DNA of 50,210 bases from Candidatus Peribacteraceae bacterium (GTDB lineage Bacteria; Patescibacteriota; Gracilibacteria; Peribacterales; Peribacteraceae), in the NCBI GenBank assembly GCA_030750465.1, contig JASMHZ010000006.1, forward strand, positions 1 through 50,210, given 5' to 3'. The translations under genes and the position numbers were made by a program. Below are positions 24,462-31,130 of this stretch, piece after piece (positions within the stretch are counted from its first letter, which is position 1; each line of letters begins with the position of its first letter). The notes beneath the pieces were generated by a model that searched no databases, had not been told where the DNA came from, and saw nothing but the letters and a program-made list of their open reading frames with translations.

Positions 24462-25184
24462 ATGGAAAATAATCCCAAAGTCTTAGGCATTATCACAGCA
24501 CGAGGAGGATCCAAAGGGATTCCACGCAAAAACATCAAACCTCTCTGCGGAAGACCGATGATTTGCTACATGATTGATGCAACCTTAAACAGTAAATTGC
24601 TGACCAGATGCGTGGTTTCGACCGATGATGACGAGATTGCCGAAATTGCACGCGAAGCAGGGGCAGAAGTGCCTTTTAAGAGGCCTGCTGAACTGGCTCA
24701 GGACGATACAAGGGACATGCCCGTCCTTCAGCATGCAATCAATTGGATTAAAGATAATGACGGTCAGGAGTTTGACGCGATTATGATGATTCACCCCACT
24801 TCCCCGCTTTGCTTGGGCGAGGATATTGATGCTTGCATAGAAAAAATGATTGAAACTGATGCAGACTCCGTAATGAGCATGGTGGAAGTTACTGATTTTA
24901 ATATCAAGAAACTCAAAGCAATCCGAGATGGTCAAATCGAATCTCTGTTTGCAGAGGAGGGCCGCGAACCGATACCAAGAACAGCGGGACCAAAAGTGTA
25001 TAAAAGAAACGCAGCATTATATCTAACAAAAACTCCCCTGATTATGTCCGGCGATATGATAGGCGAACGAAGTTTCGCGCACATAATGCCACTGGAAAGG
25101 TCTGTGGATGTAAATACTACTATTGATTTTGATATAGCCGAGTTGCAATTGGAAAAACTTAAAACTAAAACTCCAGTAAGCTAA
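24462..25184 (+). CDS. CMP-nonulosonate cytidylyltransferase (NeuA/PseF family)
   Basis: 240 residues. VLGIITARGGSKGIPRKNIKPLCGRPMI contains the ARGGSKGIPxKN CTP loop of NeuA/PseF/LegF. VVSTDDDEIAEIAREAGAEVPFKRPAELAQDD, MMIHPTSPLC and the late VDVNTTIDFDIAEL metal motif follow. It activates a nonulosonic acid as the CMP sugar. There are two synthases (17934 and 23483) but only this one clear NeuA-type enzyme. It is adjacent to the second synthase and may serve both, or the SpsF-like protein at 4044 may serve the first. ATG 24462 places the CTP loop near residue 13; the frame upstream overlaps the synthase. Confidence 0.9.
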   Translation: MENNPKVLGIITARGGSKGIPRKNIKPLCGRPMICYMIDATLNSKLLTRCVVSTDDDEIAEIAREAGAEVPFKRPAELAQDDTRDMPVLQHAINWIKDNDGQEFDAIMMIHPTSPLCLGEDIDACIEKMIETDADSVMSMVEVTDFNIKKLKAIRDGQIESLFAEEGREPIPRTAGPKVYKRNAALYLTKTPLIMSGDMIGERSFAHIMPLERSVDVNTTIDFDIAELQLEKLKTKTPVS

Positions 25185-26122
25185 TGGAACACAAGATTCT
25201 TTGTTACACCGGCTCTCTATTCGCTCCCGAAGGCAAGGAAGTGCTCAAAAGCATCGGATCTGTTGTATTTGAGGAACCTTCCAAAGAAAATCTTGCTGAC
25301 AAAACGATGCTCGTAGTCCAACTTGGAGTGAGCGTTGATAAAGAGATGATCGACTGCGCTCCGAATTTGAAGTTCATAGCTACAGCAACGACAGGACTTG
25401 ACCATATTGATACCAAGTATGCCCAATCTAAGGGAATTGAAGTTGTAAGCCTTAAAGGAGAAGCCGGATTCCTAAACACAATTACCTCAACCGCCGAACT
25501 TGCACTTGGTTTAATTATCTCTCTGACAAGACAGATACCCTCCGCTAATAAGTCAGTCCTGAATGGTGAATGGAACCGCGAGAAGTTCAGAGGAAGTTCT
25601 TTAAGAGGAAAGACTCTTGGAATCGTAGGATATGGAAGGCTTGGAAAGATGATGGAGAGATTTGGAAAGGCGTTTGAGATGAATGTAGTGTTTTCTGACT
25701 CGAATGTGCCCGGAGGCCTTACTCTTGAAGAGCTTTTGGAAATTTCTGACGTAGTCTCGCTCCATGTTCCGCTTGATGAAAGCACAGAAGGATTGATTGG
25801 GACTTATGAATTGCAGATTATGAAACCAGACGCTATCTTGATTAATACTTCACGTGGAAAGATAGTTGATGAAGACTCCGTGATCGGCGCTCTTAAGAGC
25901 GAAATACTAGGAGGATATGGAACCGACGTGCTTTCTGATGAACTTGATTTTTCCGGAGACGAAATTAGGTCGCACTTAGTCAATTATTCAAAGAGCAATC
26001 CAAACGTTTTAATCACTCCTCATATTGGAGGGACAACAGCTGAATCGAGAGAAGCTACTGATATCTTTATAGCCAAGAAAATTAAAAGCTTGGTGCAAGA
26101 GAGCGTATTAACAAGTGGTTAA
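25184..26122 (+). CDS. D-isomer-specific 2-hydroxyacid dehydrogenase
   Basis: 312 residues with the SerA/PdxB/HprA-like layout. MLVVQLGVSVDKEMID and FIATATTGLDHIDTKYA are in the substrate domain. TLGIVGYGRLGKMMERF is the GxGxxG Rossmann loop, VVSLHVPLDES and AILINTSRGKIVDEDSV follow, and VLITPHIGGTTAES has the catalytic His (H-I-G-G). The Arg of INTSRG and a Glu are also in place. Substrate is unknown. At the end of a nonulosonate operon (TAATG overlap with neuA-like gene) it may make or reduce an alpha-keto acid derivative rather than act in serine synthesis. The stop sits inside the next repeat. Confidence 0.85.
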   Translation: MEHKILCYTGSLFAPEGKEVLKSIGSVVFEEPSKENLADKTMLVVQLGVSVDKEMIDCAPNLKFIATATTGLDHIDTKYAQSKGIEVVSLKGEAGFLNTITSTAELALGLIISLTRQIPSANKSVLNGEWNREKFRGSSLRGKTLGIVGYGRLGKMMERFGKAFEMNVVFSDSNVPGGLTLEELLEISDVVSLHVPLDESTEGLIGTYELQIMKPDAILINTSRGKIVDEDSVIGALKSEILGGYGTDVLSDELDFSGDEIRSHLVNYSKSNPNVLITPHIGGTTAESREATDIFIAKKIKSLVQESVLTSG

Positions 26123-26225
26123 ATTGTTAAATTGCTCGACAGAGCGAATTAAATACCCTGACACAAATAATAGAATCATCGATCATGCGTAACGCTCTGA
26201 CGAACAATTTAGCAATTTAACAATT
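26119..26225. repeat. Inverted AATTTAGC/TTAAATTG element, copy 1
   Basis: Starts at the stop of the hydroxyacid dehydrogenase. Arms are TTAAATTGTTAAATTG and AGCAATTTAACAATT, with CGACAGAGCG and CGCTCTGACG inside. The reverse complement of its right half matches the left half of the element at 41296-41400 nearly base for base over about 40 nt (TTGCTAAATTGTTCG, AGAGCGTTACGCATG). Confidence 0.8.
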
Positions 26226-26280
26226 CTACTTTTTTCAACAAAATTCTTACAAAACTATCTTATTCAGTTAAACTTGATTC

Positions 26281-27105
26281 ATGAGTCAGAAGGCTTTTCA
26301 TAATAAATGGGCAAAAATCCGCGAAGGCGGGAAAGATAGTAATCTCGAGGAGAGATCTATTTACGTTGAGAAAGGAAATAAGCCCCGCACGCAAAGGCAA
26401 CTGAGTCTTTATTATTATTTCAGATTTATCCAAAAGCATTTGGAGAAGATTGGAGCGAAGAAGGTTATCGAGCTTGGGTGCGGACGAGGAACAATAGGAC
26501 TTTATTGCAAGACATACATGGGATTGGATGTTTCTCTTATGGATAACGAGGAAGATGCAATAAAGATTGCACGTGAGGCTTTTGGAAGCAGAAATTTGGA
26601 TGCCGAATTTATTGTTGGAGACGCTCTTGATAGCACAATTCCTGAAAATATCTATGATGCAACGGTTTCAATCGGCCTGGCTGAACATTTGGACAACGTG
26701 GACGATTTGTACAGAGAGCAATTTAGAATTCTGCGCCCCGGAGGCGTAATGGTATCGCTTAATATTCCAAAAAAGTTTTCCGTTCAGGAATTAAACGTAG
26801 TTATGCGATCAATTAAAAAAATATTCGGACTATATAAGGATAGTGCAAGACGCGACTATTATCGAAATACATTTAGCGCCAAAGAATATGAAAAGTTTGC
26901 CAAAGATGTCGGATTCACAGACACCAAAGTGACTCATGTTTGCCCGTTCCCGATCTATGTACCGCTTCTTAGGTCGACTGACCGGTTAGTTACAACTATA
27001 AGAAGAGGAATTCTCAAAATCAGATCTCTTGTAATGAGGTATCCGTATAAAACGAATCGCGTGATAGCACATGCGCATTTTCTAGTAGCATTTAAACCCA
27101 TTTAA
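26281..27105 (+). CDS. Class I SAM-dependent methyltransferase (UbiE/MT11-like)
   Basis: 274 residues. VIELGCGRGTIGLYC is motif I, VSLMDNEEDAIKIAREAF ends strand 2 acidic, EFIVGDALDS is motif II, ATVSIGLAEHLDNVD is the SxGLAEHL post-motif, and LRPGGVMVSLNIPK is motif III. The C-terminal part has a basic amphipathic stretch (RRGILKIRSLVMRYPYKTNR) that may touch membrane or a lipid-linked substrate. It is separated from the glycan operon by a 158-nt repeat-bearing spacer, so it may have its own promoter. Confidence 0.85.
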   Translation: MSQKAFHNKWAKIREGGKDSNLEERSIYVEKGNKPRTQRQLSLYYYFRFIQKHLEKIGAKKVIELGCGRGTIGLYCKTYMGLDVSLMDNEEDAIKIAREAFGSRNLDAEFIVGDALDSTIPENIYDATVSIGLAEHLDNVDDLYREQFRILRPGGVMVSLNIPKKFSVQELNVVMRSIKKIFGLYKDSARRDYYRNTFSAKEYEKFAKDVGFTDTKVTHVCPFPIYVPLLRSTDRLVTTIRRGILKIRSLVMRYPYKTNRVIAHAHFLVAFKPI

Positions 27106-27116
27106 GTAGTTCCCCT

Positions 27117-27459
27117 CTCCTTTCTTTTGTCGATACAAAAGAAAGGAGACAAAGAAAAAATCAAGGCAAACACAAACTCGCTCGAAAGCATAATTAGAGA
27201 TATATAGGGGTGCAGAACGAATTGGATGCACTCGGAATTAGAGGCCTTTAGATGTAGAGCCTCATCCAATTCGTTCTTGCGCTAAAGAACTAGAAATACA
27301 AGGCTTTCGAGCTCAAACAGTGTGTTTGCCTTTCTAATAGTTATAGAAATGGAGGGGTCGCCCGCCACGGGGGGTGCGAGGGGCAAGTGGGTGGGGATTG
27401 GCGGGCGTTGATTTTTTTCTTTCCCTCTTTCTTTTTGTATCAAGACAAAAAGAAAGAGG
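27117..27459. repeat. Large nested palindromic element, candidate MITE or structured RNA
   Basis: This is the main content of the 559-nt gene-free stretch 27106-27664. Each end is a perfect hairpin: 14 bp at 27117-27148 (CTCCTTTCTTTTGT) and 15 bp at 27424-27459 (CCTCTTTCTTTTTGT), similar to one another. Between them, AAAGAAAAAATC pairs with GATTTTTTTCTTT, AAGGCAAACACA with TGTGTTTGCCTT (12 bp), CTCGAAAGC with GCTTTCGAG (9 bp), AGAACGAATTGGATG with CATCCAATTCGTTCT (15 bp), and GAGGC with GCCTC. A GCCCGCC/GGCGGGC stem is at 27360-27406. No long ORF is seen. Confidence 0.7.
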
Positions 27460-27467
27460 CTAGAAAA

Positions 27468-27563
27468 TTATCTTTTTCCATAAAACTCCCTGACTACTCT
27501 ATCCCCCGCAAACCCAACAGAAACCATCAGGATTCCGAATAAAATCAACCCGAGCCCTAACAT
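27468..27563 (-). CDS. Possible small single-span membrane peptide
   Basis: A 31-residue ORF (MLGLGLILFGILMVSVGF followed by AGDRVVREFYGKR). It has one hydrophobic helix with Gly spacing and a basic C-terminal tail, the usual topology of small membrane peptides. There is an in-frame stop two codons before the ATG and no clear Shine-Dalgarno. It could instead be the remnant C-terminus of a larger membrane protein cut by the adjacent palindromic element. Confidence 0.3.
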   Translation of the reverse strand: MLGLGLILFGILMVSVGFAGDRVVREFYGKR

Positions 27564-27612
27564 TGGTCAATGTAAACGAATAACCAATAACCTCCATTAG
27601 AAAAGCTAATTT

Positions 27613-27642
27613 TTTACATAAAAACACATTTCTGATTATAAT
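27613..27642 (+). promoter_or_regulatory. Sigma70-type promoter
   Basis: TTTACA (27613-27618) and a perfect TATAAT (27637-27642) are separated by 18 nt, ending 22 nt before the ATG at 27665. It is the best promoter match in the window and drives the small secreted-protein gene. Confidence 0.6.
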
Positions 27643-27664
27643 ATCCCCGACCCTCCCCAATCGT

Positions 27665-27975
27665 ATGAATATCTTTTCGAAAGTACTCTTACCGAGCCTT
27701 CTTATATTCCTGCCGAGCCTTGTTCTGGCGGTATTTGTATCTCCCGGAAACCTGATACTATCCTCTGCTTATAATGGAAAGCCGACTGAATTCGATTACA
27801 AGCTTTATATTCACGCAAATCATCCCAAAGATGAAGAAATGGATGTATCAAGAACTTTAGAGGTGAAGTTTGTATAACCAGAGAAAATGGTAAATGGACT
27901 CTGAATAGTGAGAGGTTTATTATATCTGACATGAAGAAGATTGCTCCACAGTTATGTACCCTAATACCTGACTAA
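27665..27975 (+). pseudogene. Small signal-peptide protein, probably frameshifted
   Basis: The first frame (27665-27877) gives 70 residues: a basic start (MNIFSK), a hydrophobic core (VLLPSLLIFLPSLVLA) ending in A-V-F-like cleavage context, then a polar mature part (SPGNLILSSAYNGKPTEF, DYKLYIHANHPKDEE). It stops at a TAA at 27875. A second frame, open from 27835 and ending at 27973-27975, reads GEVCITRENGKWTLNSERF and IISDMKKIAPQLCTLIPD, which looks like genuine protein with two Cys. A single-base change between 27835 and 27874 would join them into an exported protein of about 103 residues. Alternatively the short first frame is the whole gene. Confidence 0.45.
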
Positions 27976-28053
27976 AAATCATGAATCTTACAATAATAAC
28001 CACTTCGCTGAAACAACATAAGCTAATCACTACATTTATTATAATTGTTATCT

Positions 28054-28128
28054 TGGTAGCCCCAAGGAGAATCGAACTCCTGTTACCAGGATGAAAACCT
28101 GGCGTCCTAACCACTAGACGATGGGGCC
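28054..28128 (-). tRNA. tRNA-Glu (anticodon TTC)
   Basis: On the minus strand GGCCCCA pairs with TGGGGCT (one G-T at the first pair). The anticodon stem is CCAGG/CCTGG with loop TTTTCAT giving anticodon TTC. The T arm has GGAG-TTCGATTC-CTCC, and the D arm has GTGGTTAGGAC. The 3' CCA is encoded (28054-28056). All arms are intact. Confidence 0.95.
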
Positions 28129-28235
28129 ACAGAGATATAAGGATCAGTTGATTCGCACGACCACGACTCCACTTCGCTCTACGAGCTTCGCGGAGCACGT
28201 GGGGCCTAGAACGAGAGTGAGTATATGACATAGAT

Positions 28236-28268
28236 AAAAACCCCGCCAGATAAACTAGCGGGGTTTTT
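28236..28268 (-). terminator. Rho-independent terminator of the 136-residue membrane protein gene
   Basis: AAAAACCCCGC and GCGGGGTTTTT form an 11-bp stem around an 11-nt loop, 10 nt past the minus-strand stop at 28279. Flanking A and T tracts make it usable in both directions. The 107 nt between it and the tRNA hold only a GC-rich palindromic stretch (CCACG ... CGTGG, 28152-28203). Confidence 0.85.
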
Positions 28269-28278
28269 CTGCGGCTTT

Positions 28279-28689
28279 CTATTTCCTCTTAAAACGCTTC
28301 GCTTTCTTATCTAATCCCATCTTCTCTTTAACCTCTTTCATAATTAGCTCAAATTCTTCGTCGGCGATTTCTACTCCATGCGCCTTGAATACTTCCTGCA
28401 TTACAGCATTCTTTTCTGCCTTGTCGTGTGATTTGAACTTTCCAAATTTACCTTTCATCATACCGCCAGAAAGGAGTACGGAGCCAAGGAAGCCAAGAAC
28501 AATAAGCCAAACCCAGAGTTTCTTTAGCTTATCTTTGGACAAGTGCTTAATTGCCCATACGGCAAAAAGTACTATTCCAAGCGTTAGAAGAACGCCGAAG
28601 ATTCCATGCAGTTGCATGAACTGCAAACTGTGAAATGATTTTGTAAAAGGATACATAAATATAAGGATGGAAAGAGTTATCCACTCCAT
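28279..28689 (-). CDS. Small membrane protein, unknown
   Basis: 136 residues that I cannot assign to a family. Three hydrophobic helices are visible: ITLSILIFMYPF, LHGIFGVLLTLGIVLFAVWAI, and LWVWLIVLGFLGSVLLSGGMM. A cytoplasmic, charged C-terminal tail has VMQEVFKAHGVEIADEEFELI and a terminal KKAKRFKRK. A TATAAT overlaps the annotated ATG (28688-28693), so translation may start at the ATG at 28656 instead. It lies between two hairpin terminators and is therefore monocistronic. Confidence 0.75.
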   Translation of the reverse strand: MEWITLSILIFMYPFTKSFHSLQFMQLHGIFGVLLTLGIVLFAVWAIKHLSKDKLKKLWVWLIVLGFLGSVLLSGGMMKGKFGKFKSHDKAEKNAVMQEVFKAHGVEIADEEFELIMKEVKEKMGLDKKAKRFKRK

Positions 28690-28722
28690 TATATCATTTT
28701 TTTACTAAATATTGATATTTCT

Positions 28723-28750
28723 AAAAAACCCCGCCAAAGGCGAGGTTTTC
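28723..28750 (-). terminator. Rho-independent terminator of the zinc-ribbon gene
   Basis: AAAACCCCGCC, a 3-nt AAA loop and GGCGAGGTTTT form a compact stem with one A-C mismatch, 27 nt after the minus-strand stop at 28778. An A-tract on the plus strand (T-tract on the minus) follows. Confidence 0.85.
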
Positions 28751-28777
28751 TTGGTTAATGGCAAAGTGAGAAAATAA

Positions 28778-29056
28778 TTACTCTTTACTAGCCATGAAAC
28801 ACTCTTTACAGAGAACAGGTTTGCCACCTTCTTCCTCTGGACGAGGCTTGAAGGGAACCTGGCACTCTTTGCTGCACTGTGCACAAACAGCGTCGTGCAT
28901 CTGTCGGTTTGCCATGCGGTCTGCCTTTTTGGCAGCGCGGCAATCCTTACAGCGTTGAGGAGCGCTTAGGTCCTTGGAGGCGTAAAACTCCTGTTCACCC
29001 TCTGTGAAGGTGAATTCGTTGCCGCAGTCGCGGCAGGTGATCTGCTGATCAGCCAT
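28778..29056 (-). CDS. Small double zinc-ribbon protein
   Basis: 92 residues with two Cys4 modules. The first is CRDCG (8-12) plus CKDC (about 36-39), with FTFTEGEQEFYASK between, the pattern of the zinc-ribbon zf_Tbcl/CxxC-x(17-19)-CxxC family. The second is CAQCSKECQV (58-67) plus CKECF (83-87). Such small zinc-binding proteins are common in Patescibacteria and Chloroflexi and are suspected to bind nucleic acid or ribosomes; the function is unproven. It is a single gene with its own terminator. Codon use and charge (basic centre, KKADRMANRQM) fit nucleic-acid binding. Confidence 0.85.
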   Translation of the reverse strand: MADQQITCRDCGNEFTFTEGEQEFYASKDLSAPQRCKDCRAAKKADRMANRQMHDAVCAQCSKECQVPFKPRPEEEGGKPVLCKECFMASKE

Positions 29057-29192
29057 AAACGTATAAGAAGGAAATAAATGGACAGCTACCTTCTCACACG
29101 ATCTTAGAATCAGATTGTACTTCCGAAGGTTCTGCTATGGGGAATAGTGGCGGAATTGGGGCTATTGTCAAGAAATATTATCTCCTTATCTC

Positions 29193-29272
29193 CTCTCCCC
29201 CTTCCTGCCCATCCGAAGCTCCGAAGGAACGAAGGAGGGAGAAGGGGGAGAGCCTGCCTGCCGGCAGGCAGG
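29193..29272. repeat. GC-rich palindromes in a 566-nt gene-poor stretch
   Basis: CTCTCCCCCTTC (29193-29204) pairs with GAAGGGGGAGAG (29241-29252), with GAAGCTCCGAAGGAACGAAG between. It is followed by a perfect 20-nt palindrome, CCTGCCTGCCGGCAGGCAGG (29253-29272), a sequence I associate with dispersed repeats in other Patescibacteria. The rest of 29057-29622 holds only the small Cys-rich ORF and the palindrome at 29459. Confidence 0.7.
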
Positions 29273-29295
29273 TACATACAGTGGATCTAGAAGTG

Positions 29296-29346
29296 TCAGC
29301 AATGGCCTCCACCGCAGAAGCCGCAATTACAGTGTTCTCCTGACAT
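29296..29346 (-). CDS. Possible 16-residue Cys/His-rich peptide
   Basis: ATG to TGA encodes MSGEHCNCGFCGGGHC, with four Cys, two His and five Gly. This is a metal-binding-like composition not expected by chance in a non-coding spacer. There is no good Shine-Dalgarno, and its length makes coding status uncertain. It lies about 240 nt upstream of the zinc-ribbon gene on the same strand. Confidence 0.3.
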   Translation of the reverse strand: MSGEHCNCGFCGGGHC

Positions 29347-29458
29347 TATTGATTGGTGGGTTAAGAAATAGATGTTGTTATCCTAATTTCAATCGTTGAC
29401 TAAGTCTGTGAACCTCTTCACAATACGACTGCTTTTCTATTTCTTTGAATATTCAAAT

Positions 29459-29583
29459 CAAACCCTCGTCCCCGACCCTTCTCCCACAGGGAGAAGGGAG
29501 CTACTTCTGTGTTAAAACAAGCCAATCTCCATCATAGAAGTAGCTCCCCTCTCCTTCAAGGAGAGGGGCAGGGGGTGAGGTTG
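29459..29583. repeat. Long CCTCxCCCC-type palindromic repeat
   Basis: The inner stem AGCTACTTCT (29499-29508) pairs with AGAAGTAGCT (29536-29545). Outside are two smaller hairpins, CCCTTCTCCC-ACA-GGGAGAAGGG and CCCCTCTCC-TTCAA-GGAGAGGGG, and the ends CAAACCCTC / GTGAGGTTG. It is the fullest copy of the family also at 11937, 14228 and 32066. Confidence 0.8.
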
Positions 29584-29622
29584 AAAAATTATAAATAATT
29601 CCAGCAGCCATCTCCACTTCTA

Positions 29623-30207
29623 CTACCGCAACAAATAAATTTGCCACGGAAACGGATACCTCTGATCGATAATTTCGAAACCTGCATCTTTAATAATTTT
29701 TGAGAACTTCCTCCTGCCCCAGCAATGCACATGATCCGGTCTGTTCCCAAACCTGAGTATATATTTTAATCTTAAAAAGTTTGAAATTCTGAATAACGGC
29801 TCATTTGGTACGCTCAAAATCAGATAATTTTTGTTCAAAGTCCTTAGTGAACTTAAGGCAGACTTTGTATCCGGCAAGTGCTCCAGAACTTCCAGACACA
29901 TAACAACATCTGTATCTACATTAATCTCCGATGTATTTAGCAAATCACCAGTTTTTAAAATCAAATCAGGATGCAGATTTCGACCTCGCGATAAAGCAGC
30001 TTCATCAATATCTATACCTTCGCATCGAACACTCGGATACTTATTTTTAATCTTATTTATTACGAATCCTTCGGCACACCCCAAATCCAGAACGCTTTTG
30101 CCATTCGTTTTTCCAAAAAGATCCAAGATGTGCACCAAAAACCTTTTAACAAAGAATGCTTGTATCTTGCCCGCATTCATATATTTATCCCAGTTGCCCG
30201 AAGACAT
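29623..30207 (-). CDS. Class I SAM-dependent methyltransferase
   Basis: 194 residues. VLDLGCAEGFVINKI is motif I, CEGIDIDEAALSRGR follows, LKTGDLLNTSEI is motif II, and VVMCLEVLEHLPDTK is the E-V-x-E-H-L post-motif seen in UbiG/Methyltransf_11-type enzymes. LILSVPNEPLF is motif III. The C-terminus is rich in aromatic and basic residues (CWGRRKFSKIIKDAGF). It is 12 nt downstream of pyrK and probably shares its transcript, although a pyrimidine role is not obvious. A lipid or glycan target would fit the family. Confidence 0.85.
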   Translation of the reverse strand: MSSGNWDKYMNAGKIQAFFVKRFLVHILDLFGKTNGKSVLDLGCAEGFVINKIKNKYPSVRCEGIDIDEAALSRGRNLHPDLILKTGDLLNTSEINVDTDVVMCLEVLEHLPDTKSALSSLRTLNKNYLILSVPNEPLFRISNFLRLKYILRFGNRPDHVHCWGRRKFSKIIKDAGFEIIDQRYPFPWQIYLLR

Positions 30208-30219
30208 GTTTCTATCCTA

Positions 30220-31023
30220 CTAGAACTCGTGCTTTCTCCCAACATCATCACGATGATATTTACCAAAGTCGGTGATTTGAACGCATATGTCGTTATTTAT
30301 CACAGGTCCATCAATGCATAACCTGATTCCAAGAGGATCTACCACGCAATTCCCGCATAATCCGTATCCGCATTTCATGTAGCGTTCTAAACTGAGCTGT
30401 GATGGTATCTTTTTATCTGAAGATATTCCGGAAACTGCCTTAAGCATCATCTCGGGACCGCATGCCAAAAACTCATCGAATGATTCCCCTCCTTCGATCA
30501 TTTCACTTAGCTGATTTACGTTGTATCCCTTGTAACCTTCTGACCCATCGTCGGTTGCCACGTGCAAAGTTACACCTTTAAGTGATCCAAGTTCATCGAT
30601 ATAAAGTAAATGATCCTTTGAACGTGCTCCTACAAACACATGAACATCGCAATTGTCTTTGATTGCCTCATGCGCCGTGAAGTACATCGGTGCCGCACCG
30701 TATCCTCCTGCAAGCAGAGCAAGTTTCTGACCTTTCTTCCATTCATAATTCGTTCCAAACGGACCTCTGAGTCCCACCAAGTCCCCTTCTTTCTTCTTTG
30801 CAAGCTCTTTTGTCATGTCCCCGACTGCAAAGAACGTGATTTTGAGTTGCTTGCCATCATCATAGGCAATGCTCATGGGAACTTCATCAACTCCCGGAAG
30901 CCAGATCATTCCAAACTGCCCGGGGCGCGCTCCTAAACTGACTTCAAATGTAAAAGTCTGAACATCAGCCGTTTCTTTCTTCACCGAAGCAATCCTGTAT
31001 GTAGTTGGCAATCGATTCTGCAT
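30220..31023 (-). CDS. pyrK: Dihydroorotate dehydrogenase electron transfer subunit, PyrK
   Basis: 267 residues of the ferredoxin-reductase type that passes electrons from PyrD (class 1B) to NAD+. The FAD domain has RPGQFGMIWLPGVDEVPMSI (R-P-G-Q-F and P-M-S), the NAD domain has LLAGGYGAAPMYFTA and the C-terminus has the [2Fe-2S] cysteines in CGYGLCGNCVV plus a fourth in RLCIDGPV. The C-x4-C-x2-C-x(n)-C arrangement is complete. It lies after pyrD with a 97-nt spacer that holds a tandem-repeat hairpin. Confidence 0.93.
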   Translation of the reverse strand: MQNRLPTTYRIASVKKETADVQTFTFEVSLGARPGQFGMIWLPGVDEVPMSIAYDDGKQLKITFFAVGDMTKELAKKKEGDLVGLRGPFGTNYEWKKGQKLALLAGGYGAAPMYFTAHEAIKDNCDVHVFVGARSKDHLLYIDELGSLKGVTLHVATDDGSEGYKGYNVNQLSEMIEGGESFDEFLACGPEMMLKAVSGISSDKKIPSQLSLERYMKCGYGLCGNCVVDPLGIRLCIDGPVINNDICVQITDFGKYHRDDVGRKHEF

Positions 31024-31040
31024 GCATGAATATTGTATAA

Positions 31041-31130
31041 GTGAATAGTGAAAAGTGAATAGTGAATAGTGCTTTTAAATATTCGATTCTCTTTAGTAAC
31101 TATTCACTTTTAACTATTAACTATTCACTC
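31041..31130. repeat. Inverted heptamer (GTGAATA) tandem repeat between pyrD and pyrK
   Basis: GTGAATA-type heptamers (31041-31071) and their complements (31098-31130) face one another across about 26 nt. The pyrD stop codon (TAG, 31121-31123) lies inside the right arm, so the repeat supplies the last codons of pyrD. Confidence 0.85.

Noticed and set aside
27117-27148. Rho-independent terminator after the methyltransferase gene at 27105
   Set aside because: The 14-bp stem is perfect but is followed by ACAAAGAAAA rather than a T-run; it fits better as the end of the palindromic element.
29137-29343. 68-residue plus-strand ORF in the gene-poor stretch
   Set aside because: Most of it is the GC-rich palindrome translated (PAGRQ from the CCTGCC palindrome), with no conserved features.
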